Shown in pieces: positions 1 to 7,065 of a DNA stretch of 64,000 nucleotides. The stretch's first letter is position 1. Each line of letters starts with the position of its first letter. Origin of the DNA: Nocardioides sp. Root682 (GTDB taxonomy: Bacteria > Actinomycetota > Actinomycetes > Propionibacteriales > Nocardioidaceae); NCBI RefSeq assembly GCF_001427795.1, contig NZ_LMHJ01000001.1:2257664-2321663 (forward strand), given 5' to 3'. The notes under the pieces were generated by a model. That model saw only the letters and a list, made by a program, of their open reading frames with translations. It ran no database searches and was not told the origin of the DNA. A program made the translations under genes and the position numbers.

Positions 1-652
1 CGGCGGCGCCCGGTGTGATCACCGGACTGTTGCCGGTCAGCAGGCCGACGCCGGCGTCGGGCGGGATGGTCGCGAACACGTGCGTGCCGATCGGGATCGG
101 CTGGCCCGCCCGGACGACCTTGCGGTCGACCAGCAGGTTCGTCGCAGGTACGCCGATCCGCGTGGCGACGTCGTCGAGTGTCTCGTCCGGCAGCGTCGGC
201 ACCTCCACCGGCACGTCGTCCTTGCCGGGAGCCACGCCGACGAGCACCTGCACCGGCGCCGTCTGCGACACCTTGCCGTCCTTGTCGGTCACGGCGGCGT
301 GAACGGTGTGCCGGCCCACGCTCAGTGCGGGCAGCACGAGGGGGATCTGGCCCGAACCGCCGGGAGCCACGGTGTCGATGACCCGCGCGCCGTCGTACAA
401 CGTGACGGCTGCGATGCCCGCGTTGCTGAAGCCCTCGGCCGAGAACCGGAAGGTCGAGCCGACCATGCCCTGACCGGCACCGTCCAGGGAGAGCGTGCTC
501 GCGAACGGCATGCTCGCGTACTTCGCTGCACTGGGTTCGGCTGCCCCGTCGTCCTTCACGTCCTGATGGCGCAGGTACAGCACCGTCACACCGGTCACCA
601 GCAGGGACCAGGCGACGACATGGGCAAGCCAGATCCCGACCCGACGAGTCAT
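1..652 (-). CDS. Membrane-anchored Ig-like/LysM-like protein (3' end missing)
   Basis: The gene starts at an ATG at 652-650 and runs off the left edge; 217 codons are visible. Residues 7-27 form one hydrophobic segment (signal or N-terminal anchor). Residues about 50-140 look like an Ig-like beta domain (a run with DGARVIDT and a closing VQVLVG strand). Residues about 150-197 resemble a LysM module (PDETLDDVATRIGVPATNLL, then IGTHVFATIP), a fold that binds peptidoglycan glycan. An envelope role outside the membrane is inferred. It is divergent from the gene at 766, which also carries an Ig-like region, so the two may share a promoter region. The total length and any C-terminal domain are unknown. 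Confidence 0.7.
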   Translation of the reverse strand, partial: MTRRVGIWLAHVVAWSLLVTGVTVLYLRHQDVKDDGAAEPSAAKYASMPFASTLSLDGAGQGMVGSTFRFSAEGFSNAGIAAVTLYDGARVIDTVAPGGSGQIPLVLPALSVGRHTVHAAVTDKDGKVSQTAPVQVLVGVAPGKDDVPVEVPTLPDETLDDVATRIGVPATNLLVDRKVVRAGQPIPIGTHVFATIPPDAGVGLLTGNSPVITPGAA

Positions 653-765
653 GTCGCGAACCTAGGCAATCACAGCACTGCGCGGCACCGCCCCCAGCGC
701 AGATGACACCGATGTGACACCGCAAGCCTTGGCCATGGGGCCGCCGCGACGCCTACCGTCGGCCC

Positions 766-1650
766 ATGGGCTGGATCTCCGCTGCGGCCTCGGGTCTGGC
801 AGCTGCCGTCGGCGTGGGCGCCATCGCCGTCGGCCTGAATCTCTCTGCTGCCGCCGGTGAGCCGGATGTCTGGATCGACGGTCCGCTCGCCGAAGCGAGG
901 CTGGAGCCCGGCCCGATCACGGTCAGCGCGCACGCAACGGCCGATGACGAGATCGATGCGCTGGTGTTGAGTGTCGACGGCAAGGAGGTCTCCACGGCGA
1001 CCGACCTGAAGCGCACCGGCAAGCTCGTCTACGCGACGTTCGAGTGGGACGCCGCCGCGGGCCAGCACGTCCTGGTCGTCACCCAGGAAGGTGGCGCGGC
1101 AACCCGTTCGGCCCAGCGCCTGGTGTACGTCGGCGCTCCCGTCGACCCCGCTCCGGCCGATGAGCCCACCCCGACGCCGAGCGAGAAGCCGTCGGAGAAG
1201 CCCAGCCCGACCGAGACGCCGAGTGAGTCGGCGTCGCCATCGGAGAGCGCCAGCCCGACCGCCGAACCGAAGCCCGAGCCCAAGCCGACGAAGAAGCCGA
1301 CCCAGAAGCCGACGGAGAAGCCGACCCCTCAGGCAACGCCGCCGACGCTCGGGGCCGTGACCGTCACGCCCAACCAGGTCGGCCCGACCATCGCCGCCTG
1401 CACGGGGAACATCACCGTCCGCGCGAACGTCTCCGGGGCGACCAGCGGATCGGCCCGTGTCTACCGCACGAACCTCAGCAAGGACGTCGGCGGCAGCATC
1501 AGCGGCGGCGTCTTCACCGCGACGTTCAAGCAGGCCGACCTCTACGGGTCGAACACCAGCGGCGACTTCAGCGTCTCGGTGACGGTGACGAACAAGGCCG
1601 GTTCGATCACCAGGGACGGCGCGTTCTCGGTCTACTGCTCGAAGGACTGA
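766..1650 (+). CDS. Secreted Ig-like protein with Pro/Ser/Thr/Lys-rich linker
   Basis: 294 aa. Residues 1-31 are a hydrophobic signal or anchor rich in Ala/Gly. Residues about 33-125 form an Ig-like domain (LVLSVDGKEVST, then GQHVLVVTQEGG). Residues about 128-190 are a low-complexity linker of TPTPSEKPSEKP and KPTKKPTQKP type repeats, and residues about 195-294 a second beta-rich domain with a pair of Cys (AACTGNITV near its start, VYCSKD at the end) that could form a disulfide. Such linkers typically span the cell wall. No enzymatic motif is visible. It is transcribed away from the LysM-like gene and ends facing the gene at 1839. Function unknown; export is a safe inference. Confidence 0.75.
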   Translation: MGWISAAASGLAAAVGVGAIAVGLNLSAAAGEPDVWIDGPLAEARLEPGPITVSAHATADDEIDALVLSVDGKEVSTATDLKRTGKLVYATFEWDAAAGQHVLVVTQEGGAATRSAQRLVYVGAPVDPAPADEPTPTPSEKPSEKPSPTETPSESASPSESASPTAEPKPEPKPTKKPTQKPTEKPTPQATPPTLGAVTVTPNQVGPTIAACTGNITVRANVSGATSGSARVYRTNLSKDVGGSISGGVFTATFKQADLYGSNTSGDFSVSVTVTNKAGSITRDGAFSVYCSKD

Positions 1651-1679
1651 TGGGGCTGCGGACTCGGCTGGGCGAGGGG

Positions 1680-1791
1680 CTGTAACACGCTGTCCGCTCC
1701 ACTGGCCGCCCCATCACGTCGCAAAACCGGCGCTGTGACGGGCGCCTACCACTGACACGGGGCGCGTAGTGGGGCGGACAGCGTGTTACAG
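1680..1791. repeat. Long-arm inverted repeat between convergent genes
   Basis: The left arm at 1680-1703 is the reverse complement of 1768-1791 with one mismatch in 24; the outer 18 bp (starting CTGTAACACGCTGTCCGC) are perfect. The arms enclose about 64 bp with no gene. It lies between the stop at 1650 and the convergent stop at 1839. It could be a bidirectional terminator cruciform, a MITE-like remnant or a paired recognition site. There is no T-tract. Confidence 0.7.
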
Positions 1792-1838
1792 CACCGCCCG
1801 GCCGCGCCAAGAGCCCCGCAACCAGAGGCAGGCGAGGC

Positions 1839-2990
1839 TCAGGTCGCGGACCCGAGGACGACCGTGCCCTCGACGTCCAGCACGGGCGTGCACGTCCCCT
1901 TGTCGACGCGGCACCGGTTGATCGACAGCGCCGGAGTGCTGTCGAGCCCGGTCAACGTGACGACGGTGCCGTCGCTGGCCCACTCCGCACCGAGCAGGTA
2001 GGTCCCCTTGCCCGGGTCGATCTCGTGCAGGAGCTTGCCGGTCGTCGGGTCGAGGACCTCCAGGTTCGACGGGGACGGACCGTCTCCGGTGGCGATGCCG
2101 ACGAGGAGCTGCTCGCCGTCGCTGGAGTACGGCGTCGTGGAGGCCGCGCGACGTTCGCACTGCTCCCACCACTGCTCGACGGCGTCCAGCCGGCCGCCGG
2201 TCAGGCAGGAGCCGACGGGGTTGTCCGGGGCGTAGTCGGGGTTCTCGGTGTTGCCGTTGGCGTACTTCCCGTTGGCGGACGTGATGGGGACGTCGATGTC
2301 GCGCGGGAGGGCGAGCAACGCGTGCGCCCAGTGATCGGTGTCGGTGTCGGCGATCAGGTGGTCGCCGTCCTTCAGCCAACCGGTCAGCACGCCGGTCCCG
2401 GAGATGGAGATCCCGGGCAGGGTGTCGCTGCCGACCATGTACTCGTGCTCCTCGCCGGGGCCGTCGATGACGTCGAGCGGCGAGGCCTTGCGGGTCGCGA
2501 ATTCGGCGACCTTCCAGCTCACCCCGTTGCCGTAGACGACCCGGTCGCGTTCGGACGAGACGTCCCAGAGGCCGCGCCACTCACCGATGCGCCAGCTGGT
2601 GCCGTCGGTGGCAATGAAGGTGCCGATCCGCAACGGGTCCCCGCTGTCGTCCTCGGCGCCCTCGACGAACAGCCACCCACCCTTGACCCGCTGGAGCGCG
2701 ACGACGTCGCCGGTGCCGACCCCGGTCGGCACCGCGACGGACTGGTTGCCGTCGTGGATCGCACCGTCGGCGTAGTAGAAGAGCACGCCGCCCTCGTCCA
2801 CCGGGGAGGACGGTCCGTCCGTGGGCCCAATCGCCCCGGAGTCCGACCTGTCGTCCGCAGTCGAGGTCGTCCGTACGTCGTCCCGCCCGGCGCTGTCGTC
2901 GTCCCCGCCGGTGGCGACAGCGAGCCCGACCCCGCCCGCCGATCCGAGGACGGCAGCGGCGGTGAGGGCAACGATGGTGAGGCGGTTCAT
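1839..2990 (-). CDS. Exported beta-propeller-like protein, unknown function
   Basis: 383 aa from an ATG at 2990-2988, preceded by AAGGAC about 5 nt upstream. Residues 1-30 are a signal segment (VALTAAAVLGSAGG). An acidic, Ser/Thr/Asp-rich spacer follows, then a region with repeating short beta blades (RIGTFIATDGTSWRIGEW; LLVGIATGDGPSPSNLEVLDPTTGKLLHEI), as in quinoprotein/WD-like propellers. A Cys pair (SCLTGG and EQCERR) and another (NRCRVDKGTC) suggest disulfides in an extracellular location. There is no lipobox. The next gene upstream on the same strand is a TetR regulator about 80 nt away, so shared transcription is possible but unproven. Confidence 0.75.
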   Translation of the reverse strand: MNRLTIVALTAAAVLGSAGGVGLAVATGGDDDSAGRDDVRTTSTADDRSDSGAIGPTDGPSSPVDEGGVLFYYADGAIHDGNQSVAVPTGVGTGDVVALQRVKGGWLFVEGAEDDSGDPLRIGTFIATDGTSWRIGEWRGLWDVSSERDRVVYGNGVSWKVAEFATRKASPLDVIDGPGEEHEYMVGSDTLPGISISGTGVLTGWLKDGDHLIADTDTDHWAHALLALPRDIDVPITSANGKYANGNTENPDYAPDNPVGSCLTGGRLDAVEQWWEQCERRAASTTPYSSDGEQLLVGIATGDGPSPSNLEVLDPTTGKLLHEIDPGKGTYLLGAEWASDGTVVTLTGLDSTPALSINRCRVDKGTCTPVLDVEGTVVLGSAT

Positions 2991-3073
2991 GGCAGGTCCT
3001 TCATCACGGGGATTCTGTCTGCTCTGATGCCCGAACTCGCGAATTGGTTGCCGCCGCCCGGGACCAGACCGCG

Positions 3074-3712
3074 TCAGGGGCGCAGGAACTGGGGCGCCAG
3101 ACCGGCACCCACGCCCGTGAGGTGCCGGGCCAGGGTGTCCGCGTCGGCGGTGATCAGCCCGGACTGCCACGCCAGCACCGTCTCCACGAAGCCGCCGATC
3201 CCGACGAGGACGCTCACCCGGAACGCCACCTCGTCGACGTCCTCGCGCAGGTAGGGCCGGGCGAGGTCGATGAGCAGGTCCACGGCCATCTGGATGGTGT
3301 CGCGTCGACGCTGCTCGAGCACGGCGCTGCCGGCGTGGTCGCCGAAGATGATCTGGGCCCGCCGGGGCTCGTCCCCGATGTGGTGGACGACGGCCACCAC
3401 CGCGGCATCGAGCTGCGCGATCGGGTCCCCGTTCGCGTGGGGTGTGATCGCGGCCAGCAGCATCATCAGGGTCTCGTCGCGCATCTGGTCCCAGAGCGTG
3501 GCCAGCAGCGCGTCCCGGTCGGCGAAGCTCTCGTAGAAGTAGCGGTCCGTCAGCCCGGCGCGCGCGCAGACCCCGCGCATCGTCACCGCGGCCCAGCCGC
3601 TCTCCTGCCACATCTCCAGGGCGGCCGCCACCAGCGTCTCGCGTCGTTCGGTACGACGCTGCTCGGCCGACTTGCCGCCGTAGCTGCGGCGCGGGGCGGG
3701 TGAACTTTGCAC
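3074..3712 (-). CDS. TetR-family transcriptional regulator
   Basis: 212 aa from a GTG at 3712-3710; CAAGAT lies 6 nt upstream, which fits a leaderless mRNA. Residues about 12-60 hold the TetR helix-turn-helix (RRETLVAAALEMW, then TMRGVCARAGLTDRYFYESF). The C-terminal two thirds are helical, as expected for the ligand-binding/dimer domain. It is divergent from the oxidative operon beginning at 3758, and two copies of the same palindrome lie between them (3723-3740 and 3751-3768). The simplest reading is a repressor of that operon and of itself. The ligand is unknown; a fatty acid, ester or ketone would fit the neighbours. Confidence 0.9.
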   Translation of the reverse strand: MQSSPAPRRSYGGKSAEQRRTERRETLVAAALEMWQESGWAAVTMRGVCARAGLTDRYFYESFADRDALLATLWDQMRDETLMMLLAAITPHANGDPIAQLDAAVVAVVHHIGDEPRRAQIIFGDHAGSAVLEQRRRDTIQMAVDLLIDLARPYLREDVDEVAFRVSVLVGIGGFVETVLAWQSGLITADADTLARHLTGVGAGLAPQFLRP

Positions 3713-3722
3713 AGGAACATCT

Positions 3723-3740
3723 TGACGGCAGGTGCCCTCA
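3723..3740. promoter_or_regulatory. Candidate TetR operator copy 1 (TGAnGGCnnnnGCCnTCA)
   Basis: An 18-bp inverted repeat of form TGA-N-GGC-N4-GCC-N-TCA in the gap between the divergent tetR-type gene and the esterase operon. It overlaps the upstream edge of the likely -10 element of the regulator gene. Confidence 0.7.
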
Positions 3741-3750
3741 GAATGCAATC

Positions 3751-3768
3751 TGATGGCATGCGCCTTCA
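3751..3768. promoter_or_regulatory. Candidate TetR operator copy 2 (TGAnGGCnnnnGCCnTCA)
   Basis: A second palindrome with the same architecture and spacing as 3723-3740, its centre 28 bp further. It covers the proposed ATG of the esterase gene at 3758, so binding would block both promoter clearance and the start of the message. Confidence 0.7.
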
Positions 3769-4756
3769 GATTGAGTCCCGACGACGTGGCTCCCTCCGCA
3801 GCAAGGTGGCCGCAGACCTGACCTCCGTCACCCTGCGCCCGCTCACCCTCGCGATCCCGATGAACCGCCACGGCATCCGCTTCACCCGCGGGCTGGTCGC
3901 GACCTGCATGGCTGCCTTCGGCCCACCTGTCCGTGGCAGCCGGATCGTGCGCGTCACCAGGCCAGCAGAAACCGGCCCCACACCCCGCGGCGAGTGGGTG
4001 CGCGCGCCCGGGGCCGACCGTGACGACGCCGTGGTGCTCTACATCCACGGAAGTGGCTACGCGATCTGCTCCGCCCGCACCCACCGCGGCATCACGACGC
4101 GCCTCTCGGCGAGGACGGGGCTCCCCGTGTTCTCGTGCGACTACCGGCTGGCTCCGTCACACCGCTTCCCCAGCGCCGCCGACGACGTCCGCGCGGCGTA
4201 CGACTGGCTGATCGGCGAGGGCCACGCACCCGAACGGATCGTGCTGGCGGGCGACTCGGCCGGCGGTCACCTGGCCGTCGACCTCGCTCTCGAGCTGGTC
4301 CGCGAGGGCCGGACCTCGCCTGCCGCTCTCGTCGCCTTCTCCCCCGTGCTCGACCTGAGCATGTCGCTGGCGGCCGCCCGCGAACGGATGCGGCCCGACC
4401 CGATGACCTCCTCCGCCAAGGCCGCCCGCCTGGTCGACCTGTACGTCGCCGGCGAGAGCCGGGCGCCGCGACGGCGCCTCACCTTCGACGGCGCGGACCG
4501 CTTCCCACCCACGCTGGTCCAGGCCGGTGGCCGCGAGATGCTCGCCGCCGACGCGGTCGAGCTCGCGCGCTGCCTCGACTCGGCCGGCTCGAGGTGCGAG
4601 CTCGAGGTGTGGCCCGGCCAGATGCACGTCTTCCAGGCGCTCCCGCGCCTGGTTCCCGAGGCGGACCGGGCCCTTGCCCGCGCTGCTGCCTTCGTCGACG
4701 CCGAGCTCGAGGCGCAGGGCCGTCGCAGCGCACTGACCCTGGTGAAGGAGGCGTGA
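3758..4756 (+). CDS. HSL-type alpha/beta hydrolase (esterase/acetyl-hydrolase)
   Basis: 332 aa. The hormone-sensitive-lipase family signature is present: oxyanion motif HGSG at about 97-100 (the usual HGG is HGS here), nucleophile elbow GDSAGG at 165-170 with Ser167, and a late GQMHVF His. The expected reaction is hydrolysis of short or medium acyl esters. An ATG at 3743 in the same frame is an alternative start; 3758 is preferred because CAATCT lies 6 nt upstream. The stop overlaps the next ATG (TGATG at 4754-4758), so translation of the dehydrogenase is coupled. In the mycobacterial mymA locus LipR has the comparable role; a related pathway is inferred, not shown. Confidence 0.88.
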   Translation: MRLQIESRRRGSLRSKVAADLTSVTLRPLTLAIPMNRHGIRFTRGLVATCMAAFGPPVRGSRIVRVTRPAETGPTPRGEWVRAPGADRDDAVVLYIHGSGYAICSARTHRGITTRLSARTGLPVFSCDYRLAPSHRFPSAADDVRAAYDWLIGEGHAPERIVLAGDSAGGHLAVDLALELVREGRTSPAALVAFSPVLDLSMSLAAARERMRPDPMTSSAKAARLVDLYVAGESRAPRRRLTFDGADRFPPTLVQAGGREMLAADAVELARCLDSAGSRCELEVWPGQMHVFQALPRLVPEADRALARAAAFVDAELEAQGRRSALTLVKEA

Positions 4757-5574
4757 TGAGCCGTCGTACCCACGATGCCGGAGCAGTGGTGACCGGAGCC
4801 GGGAGCGGGATCGGGCGGTCGTTCGCCCGAGAGCTGGCCCGCCGTGGAGGCCGCGTCGTGTGCGCGGACGTCGACGAAGTTGGCCTGAAGGAGACCGTGG
4901 CGCTCATCGAAGGCTCTGGCGGTGAGGCCCTGCCGGTGCTGTGCGACGTCGCCGACGTGGCGCAGGTGCAGGCCCTCCACGACGAGGCGCTCCACTGGCT
5001 CGACCGCGCACCCCACGTCGTCATCAACAACGCCGGCATCGGCGCCGGCGGCCGCGTCGTGGGTGACGCGCCGCTGGCCGACTGGCAGCACACCATCGCG
5101 GTCAACCTGTGGGGCGTCATCCACGGCTGCCACGTGTTCGTCCCCACCCTGCGCGAGGCGGGACGGGGCGGCGTGATCAACGTGGCCTCGGCCGCCGGCT
5201 TCACCGCGGCCCCGCGGATGGGTGCCTACAACGTGAGCAAGGCAGGAGTGGTCAGCCTGTCCGAGACCCTGGCGGCCGAGCTGAACGGCACCGGCGTCGC
5301 CGTGACGGTGCTCTGCCCCACCTTCGTGAAGACCAACATCTTCGGCGGCGAGCTGATCGAGCCCGGCGCTGCAGGGATGGCCCGCAGGATCGCCGCCGTG
5401 GGGGGCTTCTCCGCGGACCGCGTGGCCCGCACGACCCTCAACGCCCACGACCGGGGCCGGTTGTACGTCGTCCCCCAGCTCGACGCGCAGCTGTTGTGGC
5501 GCACCAAGCGCCTGCTGCCGGCGCCGTACACCCGGGCGGCCGGGCTGCTGGGCCGCCTGGTCCCCGACGAGTGA
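4756..5574 (+). CDS. Short-chain dehydrogenase/reductase (SDR)
   Basis: 272 aa. Classical SDR motifs are all present: cofactor loop TGAGSGIG at 13-20, NNAG at 91-94, Ser145 in VASAAG, and the YxxxK pair Tyr158/Lys162. It probably oxidises or reduces a secondary alcohol/ketone with NAD(P). The ATG overlaps the previous stop by 1 nt. The gene sits between an esterase and a diiron protein in a monooxygenase operon, where it could interconvert the alcohol and the ketone substrate of the Baeyer-Villiger enzyme. The cofactor preference cannot be called confidently. Confidence 0.92.
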   Translation: MSRRTHDAGAVVTGAGSGIGRSFARELARRGGRVVCADVDEVGLKETVALIEGSGGEALPVLCDVADVAQVQALHDEALHWLDRAPHVVINNAGIGAGGRVVGDAPLADWQHTIAVNLWGVIHGCHVFVPTLREAGRGGVINVASAAGFTAAPRMGAYNVSKAGVVSLSETLAAELNGTGVAVTVLCPTFVKTNIFGGELIEPGAAGMARRIAAVGGFSADRVARTTLNAHDRGRLYVVPQLDAQLLWRTKRLLPAPYTRAAGLLGRLVPDE

Positions 5575-5617
5575 CACCCGACGCATGACGCCCGCCCCAC
5601 CACGAGAGGACTCGACG

Positions 5618-6547
5618 ATGAGCTTCGACTTCGACGCCATGTTGCAGACCATCAAGGACAAGCAGTGGTCCCTGGCCGACATCGACTGGGACGCCCCCGG
5701 CGCGGAGACCGTGACCGACGAGCTCCGCGCGAAGATGAAGCCGTTCATGGCCGACCTCGTGTGGATCGAGCACGTCGGCGCACGCGGCTTCGCCTCCCTC
5801 GCCACCAAGGCGCCGACCCCCACGATCCGGCGGATCTACGAGTACTTCCACGCCGAGGAGCAGAAGCACGCGAACGCCGAGCTTGCGTTGATGAAGCGTT
5901 GGGGGATGCTCGACGAGGACGGCACGCCACCCGAGCCGAACATCAACGTGAAGCTCGCGATCAAGGTCCTCGACGAGTACGGCGACGGCCTGCCCCTGAC
6001 CGGCCTGGCGACCCTGATCCCGCTGCTGGAGTGCGCGCTGGACGGCGCTCTCGTGAAGTTCCTCCTCGACGAGGTCAGTGACCCGGTCTGCCACCAGGTG
6101 TTCCGCCACATCAACTCCGACGAGGCACGGCACATCACCGTCGACTTCCAGGTCCTGGAGCTGATCGGCGCCGGGCCCCTGCACAAGCTCGTCATCGAGT
6201 CCGTCGCCCTGCTCAAGCCGCAGGTCGTGCTCGGCCTGATCGTGGTGTTCGTGCCGCTGATCAACAAGATGCGCGACAACATCGTGGCGATGGGCCTGCC
6301 CGAGCAGAAGCTCTACAACGCGGTGAAGAGGTTCGCCACGATCGGCTCGCGTGGCGACTTCACCCAGCGGATCCCGGCGTACCACGTGCTCCGCGCCCAG
6401 GCAGCGATGGTGGTCGACCGCACCTCGCCGTACCACCGCCTGCTGGCCGACCCCATGGTCCGGCTGACCTCGTTGGTCCCCGCGCGGCTCCTGGGCAAGC
6501 CGCAGGCCTGGGTCGACGAGCTCACCCACGAACCGATCGCGTCGTGA
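5618..6547 (+). CDS. Ferritin-like diiron oxidase/oxygenase-type protein
   Basis: 309 aa from the ATG at 5618, with GAGAGGA about 9 nt upstream. The ligand pattern of a four-helix diiron site is visible: Glu51 (WIEHVGARG), Glu81 and His84 (AEEQKH), Glu138 (LLECALDG), Glu169 and His172 (SDEARH), i.e. two E...ExxH repeats. This fits the ferritin-like/R2-like/AurF-like superfamily, in which the metal pair activates O2. A hydrophobic stretch at about 195-212 (VVLGLIVVFVPLI) may touch the membrane. Its stop overlaps the next GTG start. In this operon an O2-dependent hydroxylation or desaturation is a reasonable inference; the substrate is unknown. Confidence 0.8.
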   Translation: MSFDFDAMLQTIKDKQWSLADIDWDAPGAETVTDELRAKMKPFMADLVWIEHVGARGFASLATKAPTPTIRRIYEYFHAEEQKHANAELALMKRWGMLDEDGTPPEPNINVKLAIKVLDEYGDGLPLTGLATLIPLLECALDGALVKFLLDEVSDPVCHQVFRHINSDEARHITVDFQVLELIGAGPLHKLVIESVALLKPQVVLGLIVVFVPLINKMRDNIVAMGLPEQKLYNAVKRFATIGSRGDFTQRIPAYHVLRAQAAMVVDRTSPYHRLLADPMVRLTSLVPARLLGKPQAWVDELTHEPIAS

Positions 6548-7065
6548 GTGCCGTGACCAGCACCACGGCCAGCGCCGCCGACTACGACGGCCTCCTGCTG
6601 CAGGGCGGGCAGTGGCGCGGGCGAAGCTTCACCGGCCTGCGCGTCGCCGTACTCGCTCCGGGCCGCGAGGCAGCGCTGATCGTGCCGGACGTGGTCCGCA
6701 CGGCACGGTCGGTCAAGGTGTTCCAGGAGGAGCCCGACTGGCTCGTCGCGTGGCACCTGCCGCTCCCCCGGCTGCTCGCACGACCGGCCGCCCGCCTGAG
6801 CCTGCGGTGGTCGGTCCCCGACCCGTGGACCCGTCGCCGCCTCACCCCCGACGGCCGCTTCAACACCCGTCGTCCCCGCGTCGACGGGCGGTACTACGCC
6901 GCGCTGCGTCAGCCGGGCTGCACCCTGATCACCTGGCCGGTGTACGCCTTCGTGCCCGACGGGGTCCGCAGCGCCGAGGGCATCGAGCACCGCGTCGACT
7001 GCATCGTCCTCGGCACCTCGTCCGTGTTCGCCACCGCCAGCTCCCGAGAGGACGTCCCCGCATGA
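6544..7065 (+). CDS. Truncated, degenerate BVMO-like protein (NADPH-domain fragment)
   Basis: 173 aa from a GTG that overlaps the previous stop (GTGA). The sequence from about residue 30 on tracks the middle of the intact monooxygenase at 7062: GLRVAVLAPGREA aligns with GRRVAVIGTGASA, VKVFQEEPDWLVAW with LTVFQRTPIWCLPK, then a DPxxRxxLTP segment and finally DCIVLGTSSVF with DTLVLATGFKVF. The glycine-rich NADPH loop is broken (APGREA), and no FAD domain or FxGxxxHxxxW fingerprint is present. It is therefore not an enzyme of the usual kind; a structural partner, electron-transfer docking subunit or decaying duplicate are options. Its overlaps with both neighbours argue that it is translated. 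Confidence 0.75.
   Translation: MSAVTSTTASAADYDGLLLQGGQWRGRSFTGLRVAVLAPGREAALIVPDVVRTARSVKVFQEEPDWLVAWHLPLPRLLARPAARLSLRWSVPDPWTRRRLTPDGRFNTRRPRVDGRYYAALRQPGCTLITWPVYAFVPDGVRSAEGIEHRVDCIVLGTSSVFATASSREDVPA

Noticed and set aside
2025..3254. Long open frame on the + strand opposite the 1839 gene
   Set aside because: It is the antisense reading of a clear exported protein and a TetR gene, with composition typical of a high-GC shadow frame.
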